Part shown: positions 1 through 11,876 of the stretch, one piece after another
How positions within the stretch are numbered: position 1 is the stretch's first letter
How the letters are laid out: every line of letters begins with the position of its first letter
From: Choanephora cucurbitarum
Taxonomy: Eukaryota; Mucoromycota; Mucoromycetes; Mucorales; Choanephoraceae
Direction: 5' to 3'
Length of the DNA: 64,000 bases
Assembly: GCA_025331435.1 (NCBI GenBank)
Contig: JAIWNI010000043.1
Location: 173,813 to 237,812, forward strand
The notes under the pieces: generated by a model
Told to the model about the DNA's origin: nothing
Database searches by the model: none
The model's input: only the letters and a program-made list of their open reading frames with translations
Translations under genes and position numbers: made by a program

Positions 1-1938
1 GTCACTACATATTTTGAATTGGGATGAAATTTGATTGTCTAACACAAAGAGCACATGAGCTTTCTTGCAGTCTTTCGTTATGTATATCAACTTACATCTA
101 CGTCCGATAGATGGCCTGCAAAGATACGTAAAGGATGGATTTGATCACAACTCCATAATCTAGCTGTTCTGTCATGAGAAGCAGTAGCAAAATAGAATCC
201 AAAGGGACCAAAATCAACATCCCAGACAGGACTATGATGACCTTTATAAACTACCAAGTTAGAATAAGTCTGCGTGTTCCATAATCTAGCTGTCTTGTCC
301 TCTGAACAAGAAACAAGGTATTTGTTGTCAGGACTGAAGCTGAGACCATAGACAGATCCACTATGACCCACGAGTTTCTTATAGTCTGAACCATGGCGTT
401 CTCTCTGTCGATTGAGATCATGATAGTCGTTGACATGAGCAGGATTGATGGTGTTTCTAAGGGATCTTAGCTTTTCATTCTTTAAACTCCAGATCTTGAC
501 GAATGATTCAGAGAAACCGGCAGCCATGAGAGTAGCATCCTTGGTTGTTGTCACACAATTTAAGCTACATAACACAATAAATCAACAACAGTGCCTATCA
601 CTGACTACCCTCTCAATCTATTTACCTATCATGTGTATTATGGAATGTATAACAACAGATACTAGGCAATGAATCATTTAAAGGCATGCGATGTTGTAAA
701 TCTTTCAATAAATCTAATTCAGCTTGAATATCTGTGCCTCTACTATATGTATTATTAAGTTAGTATCCTCCCTTATAACCATTGATCTTCCATCTTTTTT
801 TTTAGTTACAAAAACTTTACTAAGGCGGTAATGGAATATCACCCAAGGCAGGTCCATCCACAGTAGTCTGTAACACCTTCTTAAAGGATTCCAACATGGG
901 ATTCTCTTGTTTCTCTACAACAGGCGCATCCTCTTCTTTGTTGACAGTAGGCTGTTGATCGCGAATGGCCTGTTCTACTTCCTCTTTAAAAGATGGATCC
1001 AATGGATACATGCCTAATTGAACAGGTTGTTGATTGAAAGCTTCTAGCTGTTGACTTGGATGACCAATGATCCCAATCACATCTTCCATCTCTAATCCGC
1101 CTGCAGATTTCAAAAGTTTTCCATGAACAACTTGAATGTTGAGATATTGATTGACGATACGTAACAACAGCATAAATTTGTTGTCTTGAAGGTAATTCAG
1201 AAATAATTCAAAGGGAACACCCGACATGCGTAAGCTGTATTTGTTGTCTCTGTACATCTGAGCCAGTTCATTTTCTTGAAGGTGATGAGGTTCGGTCACA
1301 GTCTCAAGTGTGTTCAGATCAGGTGTATGTAACTCAACATGATCACGCTTATAGGTATCAAAGAAGGGTTTGGCTTTTATAAACAGGGTAGATTAGATGA
1401 AATTGGTTGTAACACTTTCATTCTTTACCTTTTTCGGGTAGACGTTTACTGACGAGATCAAGGTAAGAATGGACAAAGATGGGAAATAAAACAGATCTCA
1501 ATTCAGGCTACGTACAATGTGTTGTCAATTACAAAAGGAATATTGTCTTTTTACAAGTCTTGTTCTTACCTTGTACCAATCCAAAGAATTCTCGATCCAT
1601 TCACGCAAACTCTTATAACTCAATCCATAGGCATCAGGACTATCTTCTTCTTCCTCTACTTCTTGTTCCTGCTCTTGTTCGTCTACTGTTGTTTGTTCTT
1701 CTGCTCTCTTTTCTTGTGTTTCCTCTTTCTTTTCTGCTGGTCTATCGACTATGTCTACAGGCACTTTCTCTCCTTTGGATTCACGCAAGAAAATAGCTTC
1801 AGTTGCTTTATAGCCCTTTTTTTGAAGGTAAGACGCGACCATATTGTCAATATCAGTGGCTGAGTGAGTAGCAGCAGCGGCGGCAGCAGCAGCAGCCGCT
1901 TGTTGATCTGAAGATTGTGGTGTATTTGACATTGACAA
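1..1938 (-). CDS. TAF5: TAF5, TFIID subunit 5 (3' end outside window)
   Basis: Scaffold subunit of the general transcription factor TFIID (related TAF5 proteins also serve in SAGA); nuclear. Inferred exons, 5' to 3' on the minus strand: 1938-1570, 1507-1429, 1373-821, 742-626, 564-96, 38-1; all junction phases agree. The N-terminus has a Gln/Ala-rich tract, then a LisH motif around residues 28-60 (IDNMVASYLQKKGYKATEAI) and an acidic Glu/Lys linker. The next two exons carry the TAF5 NTD2 helical domain (segments LFPIFVHSYLDLVSK and LFLNYLQDNKFMLLLRIVNQ). After the family-typical SLPSICCYTF stretch come WD40 blades (for example LVSCSEDKTARLWNTQ and FATASHDRTARLWSCD). The ORF runs off the left edge in the middle of the propeller, so the C-terminal blades are missing here. 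It is divergent from DPM3. Identity is firm; exact splice sites are inferred. Confidence 0.93.
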
Positions 1939-2278
1939 GATATAGAGAAGACAAAAAAAAATTAAAAAAATTCAATGTCTCTCTCTCTCTCTCTCTCTCG
2001 CTCTCTCTTTTTACTGAGACTTAAAAAAACAATTTTCAAGTGCCAATAAGGCCAAGACGAGCCTAATTTTACTTTGAGTATTTTCTTACTTACAGCCTAG
2101 CAAGGCACTTGTTCTCCCCCTTGGAAAATGTTTCCCTTTTCCCTTGCTTATTCACTCATTCTATCTACTTGGTTTGCATAATCACAACCAGGTAAATCCA
2201 TTTCCAAAATAAAATAGACTCAAATTCCGCTGAGATTTTTATTTCTTTTCTTTTTATTTTTGTAATAAATTAGATACC
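1939..2278. promoter_or_regulatory. TAF5/DPM3 divergent intergenic region with CT tract
   Basis: This 340-base spacer separates two divergently transcribed genes and should hold both promoters. It contains a CT microsatellite at about 1978-2007 close to the TAF5 start and a T-rich tract just before the DPM3 ATG. No recognised factor site was identified. Confidence 0.5.
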
Positions 2279-2672
2279 ATGACAAGAGCAACAGAAGCAT
2301 TTACTTTTGGCCTGATTGCGCTTGTGTCTTATGTAGTCCTTTACTTGGGTTTCTTGCCTTTACCTGAGACTATTCAAGAGAAGATTGTGCCTGTTGTAAG
2401 TTTAATTTGCTTGTGGACGCGTTTCTGTTATGCTCATCAGTTCTTTCTGAAGCTACCTTGGTGGGGTCTGATGACATTTGGCTGTTATTGTTTAGGCACC
2501 ATTGGATTTGCATTATTTACATTCCGTGATTGTCCTGAAGCCTATCATGAATTGATGACTGTAATGTTTATGTATAGTACCTTGAATTTGATCTGACAGC
2601 CTTTTTTTTTGTTCTATTTAGGAAATCACACAAGCTAAAGCAGATTTAACAGCAAAAGGAATGAAGCTCTGA
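2279..2672 (+). CDS. DPM3: DPM3, dolichol-phosphate mannosyltransferase subunit 3
   Basis: Small ER-membrane subunit that tethers the catalytic DPM1 in dolichol-phosphate-mannose synthase, which supplies mannose for N-glycans, GPI anchors and O-mannosylation. Inferred exons 2279-2395, 2453-2560 and 2622-2672 give 91 residues, close to the usual ~92. Two hydrophobic segments span roughly residues 8-28 and 40-60. They are followed by the diagnostic FTFRDCPEAYHELM motif and a coiled-coil tail (EITQAKADLTAKGMKL). Intron 1 could instead end at the CAG at 2438-2440, which would add four residues in frame. The head-to-head TAF5 gene shares the promoter region. Confidence 0.92.
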
Positions 2673-3063
2673 TCAATAAAGTGATAATGGATTCATCCTT
2701 CTAGTGTGAAAAAGGAAAAAAGAAGAAGTGCGTGTGTGTGTGTGCAGAAAGAAGAGAATGAATAGTATTTGGCTTTGCAAATTCCTTTTGTTCACATACC
2801 AAACAGGCATTCTCTCTGTAAAAAAGCATATGCTTTTCTTTAAGTCTTTTGAAAGTAAACTTGCAGTATATTGACCCTCTTCTCAGTTTAAAAAATAAGT
2901 AAGACGATATCATATATGCAACCATGTCAAATTTGAAATACACTGGAAGCATAAAACTTCAAGCAAGTGCTTTTAATAATAAAAGATAAATGTCGTTGGG
3001 CTTTTTTGATAAACATAAGTTTATGATTTTTTGCCTAGATAGCCACGTTTAAGACCAGTTCTG

Positions 3064-5808
3064 CTAGGCCAAGAATTCATCAAGATGTTCAGATATATAA
3101 TGGAGGGACAAGGAGGTACCATTGCTATGAGTTCTCTTTTGCTCTAAAATCTGTAAAACTTGATCTTTAGTATAGTTGGTTGATTCTATAAAGCGTTCAA
3201 TTCTTATAATGATGTTATGTCTACGTTGGTAGAACTTTGAATCGCTGGATGTTCCTCTCCAACTTTTTACGCCATAAACTTCATCAAGTTTGCAAATGGG
3301 ATGATGGCCTGGAAGACCGTCAAACCAGAGACGCCAAAGAGCAGACAAAGTTTTGACATTTTTAAATGCTTTGATGTTGAGCTCTAAAGAGCCGGAGGGG
3401 ACAGGAGCAGTTTGTACTGATTGAGAGGCTGGAGCAGTTTGTGTTGGTTGAGGAGCCGCAATGGTTGTAGAGCTTAATATAGGAATTGGGGGGGGGGGGG
3501 GGGACTCGGTTTGAAGGACGGGGGGATCGGAGGTAACAGATGGTATTCTGATGTTCGAAGAAAGTGATGTGGCGGACAGTTCTGCTTCTTGAGAAGGCTC
3601 TTGCATATTTAAGCGAACATTGAGGGGGGCACCTTCACTGACAATTCTGTTCCACTGTTGCATCATTGAATGAGCTTGAGTGTTTACTTGCAGGAAGGGC
3701 TCAAGCTGTTGGAATACTGCTGCGGGAAATGCTTGAAAGCCTTGTACTAATGTTGTGAGTGATTGTACTTGCGATGCCAAGACAGAGGTTTGGTTTTTCA
3801 AATCTTGAAGATGAGTTTCCACCTGAGGCATTGCTCGTCTTAATAAAAGATCTGCAGGCTCTTCGGTCGCTTCCAATGCAGCTCTCAATTGACTAAAGTA
3901 AGAAAAGATTAATATATCAAACAAAGAAACTAAGGTAAAATTATTTACCTTTCAAACTGCAAACACAATTCGTCTTGAAAAAGAGGATCATTCCAAAGAA
4001 AGTGATTAGGAAACACCTTTTTCATCACTACAGAGTCTTGAAGAAAGACTATGCTCAATTGCACGAGAAGCTGCAGGAAGCCATCAGCAGCAGTTGATGA
4101 TTCGGCTACCTCACCTTTTGCTAATCTATCAAGCCAGCCATCGACATACGGGTGCAGCTTCTTGCACAAGTCTTCAGAGGGAGCGATGGTAGCACGAACC
4201 AAATAGAATTGTCCTGCCTCAGAGGTGAAGCCAGCCAGAATTCTGAGAGCCTCTCTTGGCAAGTGGGTCTGATAATTGTTCGTCAAAGCAGAGGTGTTCC
4301 AACGACCTAAACGACGGATAGCCGCTTCACTAGTTCCAAGCGTTTCTGCCATTCGTGAGCCAGACCCTCTCATTGCATGAGTCTTTGCTTTACTATGGAG
4401 ACCCACAGCCTTGAAAGCATCCTTGATAGAGCGCAAGTGGTGATTGTGGGAAATGGTCTTTTTAGAACTATGTCTTGATCTTGTCAACTTGATGTCAAAC
4501 CAGTCTCTGTTTTCATTGAACTCTGGAAAGGGTTCGGCATGAACATGCCATCTAGAGAAAAGGTAGAATGAAAGCATCGTTTGGGCACAGATGCGAACAT
4601 CCTTGTTGCGAAGACAAGCAGCGAATTCCAAAAGGCCTTCTTGATTGGTTTTTCCTTGCTTTAAGACCATCACCAAAGCATAACAAGGTGTGATGCCTTC
4701 ATTTTCAAGTAACATGAATTGAAGATCCGGAAGCTCTATCATACGAAGATTTTCGCCACGAAGCAAGCCATGATGCTGCAAAAAAAAAGTAACGCCATTA
4801 CGAAGATCCTCTTGAGTATTCTTTTCAAAATAGTATTGAACGAGCTTCTCCATTCCAGCAGTGGTAGAATAACCATCAGCAACGGTACCAACACCACGGT
4901 CGACATAGTTTTCCCGACGATGCTTTTGCTGTTCGCATTCAAGAAGACGCAAAAGCGCTTCTACAAGCTTACCACGGGGATGAGGGCGATGGCTATGGGG
5001 ATCGGCAAGTGCTTGTTCGTTTTACAAGTCAACTACGGCAGCAATGTACATCTTGACTGTAGCAAGACCGACACGTCTATTAGGAGCACCTATGACTACA
5101 CGGCTTTGCATTTCAAGAGCTAATTCATCGTTTTCAAAGGCTGTAGTTGCAATCTCTTCCGAATGAACAAGATCAGAGTCAGAGGGTAACAAGGTGGTTG
5201 TATCTTGAGAAACAGCAGGAGCTTCTTCAGAGCTTTCCAAAGATCTACTTCTCTTTGTTCCCTTCCTATTTTAGAGAGACACATTAGAATGTTTGGTGAG
5301 TATAAGTTATAATCTTACTTACTTTTTGTATTCTCAATTGACAACTTATATTTAAGCCGAGTGAGAAACTAATTGAGTGAAGCTTATTGTATATATGAAG
5401 TATCTGAGTCAAAAGAAAGAAATGCAACTTTCGGTCATCGACGGTTTCATTCAAAGGACTAGGAGGACAGTGGGTATGACACCATCTCAAAAATTCCTTT
5501 TTCTTTGACTCATAAGACTTGATAATATTCTTGGGTCTGTTGTTTCTGGCTTTTTGTGCAGTGTCTTGTGCAGCAGCTTCAACACCTTGAGCATATGCAT
5601 AATGTTGATTTATAACTTGAGCATAATCAGTTTGGACAGTTGGCAAAGGAGCAAAGTGCTGTTAATCGTCACGAAAAGTACTGCTAGAGGCATAGGGTTG
5701 TCTGAATTGGTTTCTATTGTCTAAGTTTCGCTAAATAGTTTACATGTTAGCCCTTTAATGATTCGATCAAAAATAGAAAGAGAATACAGTACTGCTAGGT
5801 CTAGTCAT
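3064..5808 (-). pseudogene. Crypton transposon: tyrosine recombinase with GCR1_C-like domain, broken by two stops
   Basis: Crypton-family DNA transposon, which in general moves with a tyrosine recombinase. Inferred exons: 5808-5788 (ATG), 5730-5323, 5261-3949, 3892-3064. The N-terminal core-binding region (IIKSYESKKKEFLRWC) leads to a catalytic domain with HHGLLRGENLR (first Arg), THAMRGSGSR (His-x-x-Arg), then GRWN and NNYQTHLP (probable nucleophile Tyr). After a proline-rich linker encoded by a C16 run (plus 3488-3503) comes a GCR1_C-like DNA-binding domain (LWRLWFDGLPGHHP, then KSWRGTSSDSKFYQRR). In-frame TAA stops at 5664-5662 and 5024-5022 interrupt an otherwise continuous frame, so it is probably inactive. 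Terminal repeats were not identified. Class is confident; the 5' exons are less sure. Confidence 0.82.
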
Positions 5809-6846
5809 TTTGTCAATTGGCAACAAGAAGTGTTGTTAAAGTATGATATTTGACAGCTCCTGATCAAAACTTTAAGACTTTATATACTTTTTGAACCGCT
5901 CAATGGATCGTGTACTTCTCATTTCTATTAATGTCACTTCTTTATTTCAGGTGTATTGATGGTATTTTATTGAGCAATTAATCTATAGTAGTAGCTCCGC
6001 TCAATGGATTATCTGTGTTAAGTTCGCTTAAGGCTGGCGATCCAAGTCAGCGACTCAGCTATAGTCGACATATATAATCATCAAGTATTTCTCTAAGAAA
6101 AAAATCGTGAAATGTTAGAATAAGCCCTCCTTTTGTTATTCCTTGTATTCGAAGAAAAAGACAGCTTCCCACTCGTAGCTGGGTGTCTAGTTAAAGACAA
6201 ACTGCAGCCACAAATCTTTCCGACGCAGGGCAGGGTACATGTGTACTTCACCGCTATGTTTCTCAAAAACAAAAAATATAGACACGTAAAATAAGGACTT
6301 ATCTTAAAATCATGTGCCTTGTTTTTGCTGTTAATCAATAAGGATTGCTAGGATTGCATAACAATAAGGTGTTTCTTTTAGAGTAGTAATCAGCACATGC
6401 TGAACAGAGACGTACCCTAACATAAAGACATTTAGTTTGGTAGCCAGCAACCGCACGCTCTGATTTTCTAGACCACCCGTAATTTTTCACATATTAATAT
6501 AAAACCCTGATTCATCAATGGAAATACAGTTTTTCATGAAGTCAGCATCTGAATCCGTCCTTTTCTTAAACCACTCTTATCTCTCTTTTAGACTTTAAGG
6601 ACTATTGTGTTTCTCGGACTCGAAATGTGCTCTTTTTTTTGACTGACAGGTTACAAGTTTCGTACAGGTGCTTATGAATGGCTGAATTTGTAAGCCAAAA
6701 ATCCTCAGAGGATTTGGTCGAAACTTCAACTACATCATAAACATTAACCTTGCAGTTGCCGAAGCGAAGACTGAGAATGCGGTACTAGGCTTTCCAGCCA
6801 CGCTTTGTTTTCAATATCTTTCTAAGCCGCGCATCGTGGATAAACT
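5809..6846. other. Gene-free spacer between two recombinase relics
   Basis: I see no convincing coding sequence here. Short ORFs (for example 6093-6338 minus) lack recognisable motifs. The stretch lies between the Crypton and the DIRS-like relic and may hold element termini, but I could not define repeats. Confidence 0.4.
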
Positions 6847-8220
6847 ATGACTGGTGGCATGAGCAATGACTCCCAACAACCACGACTCTATACCAAAGCA
6901 GAGCTTAAGCAAATTATCAGCCAACTCAGAAACGAAGAAAAGCAAGCTACAGAAGATCTCTAGCAACCCATGAGTTGCCACTGGAGATTTCTGAGAGCTG
7001 TGACAAACTCTCAGGGGCAGACAGAATCGACTTTGTCAAGCGATTCAAGAAGAAACAAACGAGATTCTACCACGAGTACATCACCTTTGGAGAACAACTC
7101 AACAAGAATTACATACAGAGATGTTAAAATCCCAAAACAGAAACGATCAAATAATGAAGATGAAGAGGATAGCGAAAATGTTCACATTCCAACTCAACCA
7201 ATGGGCTATGATCGCATGGCGGTTATCAGGCACAAGAAGCAAAGGGAAGGATTAAGTTGTGAATCCATAGAGTATCTAACCAAAACAAACAGAAAATCAA
7301 CCAATGCTAATTACGACCGAAGTTGGAGGAAGTATGTAGAATGGTGTGAAAGACAAACATCACCGATAGACCCTACTGAATATAACCCAATAACAGCACT
7401 CAACTACCTCATGGCGAACAAGGACTTTTCTCAATCTCAACTGAAAATTATCAGAGCATCAATCTCTTCAGTATGGAAGATCTTACATCCCAACAAAGGC
7501 AACCTAGCTGATGAAAGCATCATATTAGGATTTTTCAAAGCCAAAAGAAATCAAGAAGTTGGAATTCCAAAAAACATCAACTCAAGATCTGAGAAACAAA
7601 ATTAATGATCACTCTCATAAAGAACAAATACGGTAATCAAGAAGATTTGACTTTGAACGAACTACAACAAAAGACAATACTGGTTATAGAGCTTGCAACT
7701 TTTGTCCGACTAAGTTCCGAATTGGGCAAACTACAATACAGAGACATCTTATTTTGATTTGAAGATGACGCAGCTATAAAGCGGACAATGCACTTTAGAA
7801 AAGTAAAAGAAGCACCGATCAAGACCGTACAGTTACAATGCATAGAAGACAAAGATATCTGCCCAGTACAGACGACTCATATATTTTATCAAAGAACATC
7901 TCATTTCCGAACATCCCTTCCAAATGACCACACTTTCTTTTTGACATACATTGACAACAAAGACAAAGTCGCCTCAATCAGATCATCGACAGTTGCTGGC
8001 TGGATCAAAGAACATACGAACAATGCTGGTATTGACACTTCACTATACAAACCTCATTCAATTCGAGCAGATGCAAATACAAAAGCAGTAGAAATAGGTC
8101 ATTTTATCTAAACAGTCAAAACACACAGCAATTGGAGCCTAAGATCAATCACGTTCGAAAAACATTATTACAAGCCAAGAAAAGCAAAGTCAATTTTACA
8201 AGACTAGACGAAGAACTGTA
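6847..8220 (+). pseudogene. DIRS-like tyrosine recombinase relic
   Basis: Remnant of a YR-type (DIRS-like) retroelement recombinase, a group abundant in Mucoromycota. The frame opens at the ATG at 6847 and carries a TAG at 6961-6963. Its core-binding segment runs from about 7300 (NANYDRSWRKYVEWC) to ISSVWKILHP and GFFKAKRNQEVGIPK, then shifts frame near 7600. The catalytic part continues with LVIELATFVRLSSELGKLQY (first Arg), a TGA at about 7757, and KPHSIRADANTKAVEIGHFI (His-x-x-Arg). A TAA follows at 8109-8111, and directly after it in the same frame VKTHSNWSLRSITFEKHYYK holds the probable nucleophile Tyr. About 7030-7130 a different frame (FGEQLNKNYIQRC) matches the inverted copy at 8909-9280. 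No reverse transcriptase or RNase H was found nearby. Inactive. Confidence 0.75.
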
Positions 8221-8908
8221 CCACATTTGAAGTTGGAGCAGAGGCAAAAAGGGTTGGTTTAGAAACGACGAGCAATCAACATCATTAGATCGAGGTTATT
8301 CACTGGTAATGCATCACGTATGGAAAACTGAAGTTTCTTTTCTTTTTTGGTTGATTCTTGGTAAACGGACAAAATACACGGATTAAAAACGCCAAAAGCA
8401 AAAAGAATGGCGTTTCATTTTGGGCAATGTAAAGGAAGGTATAGACTTCCACATAAATATATGGAGGCCTTATCAATTTGAAGATTGCGAGAATAGATGC
8501 TATACCAACACCTTTGTATTTGAGTATCTCTTGCTATCATCGTCTTCTTTGCACGATCTTTTGTTTTCCTTTTTTTGTCACTTTCAGCCTTTAACTCTCC
8601 CGCCTGAATTAGGTCATGTAATACATTAATGCTTACTTATGTAATCGTCAAACGATCGATTTTTGTGCTGTATTTATAGCTGCCATAATCTGCCACCTTT
8701 ATTTTATTGACGTGCCTAACGCTCTATGTGCTGTAAATAACAAGAGAAGTAGAAGAACTCAAAGCAAAGAGAGAGAGAACATACTTTTCACTTTAATCAA
8801 TTACACAACCTTTTGGATAATATTTAGAGCGGCTTATAAGAGAATAAACTGGCACTTTTGCCTCTCTATACAAATTCTGCCCGTTAAAGTAAAATATTCT
8901 GCAAGTTT
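8221..8908. other. Spacer between inverted DIRS-like fragments
   Basis: No gene is recognised. The first ~100 bases may still be decayed 3' sequence of the recombinase relic. The remainder is AT-rich and without clear motifs. Confidence 0.35.
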
Positions 8909-9280
8909 TCATATAAAAAAATGTAAACTGAGTTTCAACGTGCGCCGTAGTGTTTGATTCGTTGGATCAACTTCAATATCTTTTGTTGTGTGAAATCTCG
9001 ATTGCTTCGTCGAGTAATCAATTAATGGTTGATTTGTCCAAGCTGTTTTGTTGTTGCTTGATAAACTCAAGCCTGTTGTAAAAGTTGCCCCTTTTGCAGC
9101 TGCTCTTGTGTTGTCTGCAATCTTGTAAAGGCAGTTGATGGATTTGATCGTTTCTGTTTTGTGGTTTTTGCATCTTTGTATATAGTTTTTATTAAGCTGT
9201 TCTCCAATGGGATGTCTTGCAAAATCTAGTGTACGAGGATGGCGTATAACTAGTTCAGCTTCAGAAACGTCCTGATTCAT
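8909..9280 (-). pseudogene. Inverted fragment of the DIRS-like element (gag-like N-terminal region)
   Basis: A 123-codon open frame in the opposite orientation to the 6847-8220 relic. Its nucleotides at about 9133-9216 align, reverse-complemented, with about 7076-7157 of that relic at roughly 80% by eye. The shared peptide is GEQLNKNYIQRCKN, followed by KTETIKSIN. The rest (NTRAAAKGATFTTGLSLSS) looks like the N-terminal structural or gag-like ORF of such elements; that is an inference from position. No complete element is present. Confidence 0.55.
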
Positions 9281-9910
9281 GCAAAACGTAGAAACTAAGG
9301 TTGCGGCTGCTTTTTGTTATAGAGTTACTGCGCGCAATCCAAAGGCTTACTCTCAAATCACACGACTAATGCATTGTTTATGTAAGACGGTCGTGCAACT
9401 TGATGTTGATGTTTTAAATTGAAGCTAAACAGACCAGGTTTGCATCCCGTTTTTCTTCTTTTGTTGAAACGGGATCTGAATTTACCTAACGACTTATAAA
9501 ATTCTCGCTTATATCTTGACTATAATTCCACCTTTCAACTCAAAAGGAGAATGTTATGTTTCTTAAAATCAATAAGGAGAAAAAGGCATTGTTTATTTAA
9601 AAAGCAAATTTATCGACTTTATATGTTCTAATGGGTAGCACTTGTGCTTGGCTACACCATACAATTCTAATTAGTTTGTATTGGTGACAAGTGTCTCTTA
9701 AGGGGATAATATTATAAAATATTATATACACCCCTTTTTCGACAATACTTGTCACACACCCTTCATCACACTTTACTCCCACTATATTAAACGCTTTTCA
9801 TACTATTTATTTGCTCCAACTACTATTAAATTATATTATACTTATATTACATCGCTATCTAGCTTACTCTCCCCTTTCTATTATTACTTCTTTTAATTTT
9901 GACACTTTCT
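9281..9910. other. AT-rich upstream region of the PD-(D/E)XK-like gene
   Basis: No coding sequence is seen. The last ~100 bases are pyrimidine- and TATA-rich (for example ATTATATTATACTTATATTA about 9831-9850) and probably contain the promoter of the gene starting at 9911. Confidence 0.4.
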
Positions 9911-11876
9911 ATGCATCCTCACCACAGAAGTTTTTTACGTTTCTTTGATATATGCGAAAGCAAAGGCAAGGTTCCTTCCTTTGCTGATTACATATCATCA
10001 AACAAAAAGTACATTATGCGTTTCTTAGGAAACAGCCCAAAAGAAGAATTTGCAGTTTGGTACAATATGTTTTGCCAAAGTGCAAAGAAAGAAAACAAAG
10101 CAGTTGTAAGATAGAAAAAAAATTGACAGTATCCTAAGAACTCTTACTAACCCAGCAAATAGGAGAAAGGAGAGGCAGACGAGCTTTGGAGAAAGATGGT
10201 TTGTATTTGCCCATTTTCAAAAGAAAAAGAAAAAAAACTGGCATTCAAATTCTAAATAGTTTGAGAAGCACCAAGTCAAGACCAGCACCTTGACTTTGAA
10301 GATGAAGGAGAAGCTTGTAATTTGTGAGGACTATGGTGCAAGTTCAGCTGAGATTGGAGAGGTAAATAGTTTGCTTTTTTTTTGTCTGCCTTCTTTATCA
10401 AACAATCTAATGTGCTTTTTTTTTTTCTTTTGTAAATTAGTGGGTCGTCGAAGGTGTTGATTTGCGCAGCATCTTCAATATGAAGCGTGCAGAAGCAGTT
10501 GAGCTTGTCAGACAGAACAAGCCTATTAATGAAAGTAGCTACCTGTAAGTGTTTTTTTTTTCTTTTTTCTTTTTTGTAAATCTGAAGTGAATAAAAGAAA
10601 ACTAACATCCTTTTCCTTCTTTGCTTACTATCAGCTTGCTTTCCTTTGTTGTAGAGGTGCCACGCATCAGAAGCTCGTTCGTCTTGGATGTTGAAGAAAA
10701 GACATTCAGAAAGATGAGAAGATTAGCAAGCGCCTTGCCATTGGTCCAGCTTGACAACCAATTGATGGCAAGTTTCTTCTGCTTCAAGCAGGTAAGGATT
10801 CTGAGAGAAGCAGATAAGAGGGAGAAAGTATATAGAAGCACACTCACATTTCCTCTACCATAGAAACTTGAGCAAGAAAGAATGAAGGAAGAAGATGATG
10901 ATGAAGGCGAAGATGATGAAGACGAAGAAGAAGAAGAAGATTCAGATGACATTCTGAACAAGATGCAGAAGACCTGCAAAAAGAAAAAGGATACTGCAGG
11001 CCTGGCCTTGGTTGCTGTGACCCGGCACTTTGCCGAAAAAAACAACTGGGAGGCAAGCAAGACGGAAGAGTCGTTTATTGATCAACATCTCTTCCCCCTC
11101 CTCCACCCTGTCTTCCTGAACGATTCCGAGTTCGATTACTCAAGGTAACATGTCTTCTTTTTCCCTCTTTTTTTGTTCCATTCTTTAACATAAATTGCAA
11201 CTAGATCGGCAGGAAGAATTCGGTTGACTGACAGCAGCTTGACAGCAAGCAAAGACAAGGATTCTTGTCTCATGTTGAAGCCTGACTTTTTGGTCACATA
11301 TGAATACAAAGGTTGTGACGTGGGTCTTCTTGCTGTGGAGGTGAAGCCTCCAAACGCGTGCTCTTCACAGACTTTGAGCGATCGCTCAAAGCTGGGCCTC
11401 GAGCTCAAGAGAATGGTGGACGAGCAAGTAGTTCAGGGTTCCTTCGAACCCAAATCTTTTGGTATCTTGGTTGAAGGTAATAATCGCATTCTTGTTGTTG
11501 TTTGAGAGCCATTTCTGTTTTAGGCTAAACACACTAACATCATGTTGCTTTAGGCTTTGAGTGCACCTTCTTCACTTGCACGCTTGAGAAAAGTGGGTGC
11601 TACCTGTATGCCGAGCTGGACAGGAAAAACTTGCTGCAGTCTTCCGGTGACCTTATGTTGCTTCCTGATCTTGTTTGTGTTCTTTGCCGAGTCAAAGTAA
11701 GCGTAGTAGAAACTTTTGTATACCAATAGAATACTTATTCGCTATTATTTTTGTAGACTGAAATGGTGGAGGCAAAGAACAAGCTTATCAAGAAGCAAAA
11801 GACGAGTGGTGAGGGCCTTAGGGCTTTAATCAAGCCAACTGTAGGTCTTCCTACAAAAATAACCACTTGTACATAA
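9911..11876 (+). CDS. Uncharacterised protein with PD-(D/E)XK nuclease-like motif set
   Basis: Not a family I can name. Nine inferred exons (9911-10105, 10163-10198, 10260-10361, 10441-10544, 10635-10791, 10864-11144, 11205-11476, 11554-11696, 11757-11876) join in phase into 469 residues. The N-terminal half is helical and Lys-rich. A Glu/Asp run (about residues 240-255) separates it from a C-terminal region reading EESFIDQHLFPLL, then LKPDFLVTYEY, then LLAVEVKPP. An upstream Glu, then P-D, then E-x-K about 17 residues later is the pattern of the PD-(D/E)XK nuclease fold; later lysines in KLGLELKRM would suit a downstream helix. The frame is intact although transposon debris flanks it on both sides. 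The nuclease assignment is inference from spacing only; a domesticated element gene or a lineage-specific expanded family are alternatives. Confidence 0.72.

Noticed and set aside
10602..11060. Ser-rich minus-strand ORF of 152 codons
   Set aside because: It is the antisense of the acidic GAA/GAT-rich exon of the PD-(D/E)XK-like gene.
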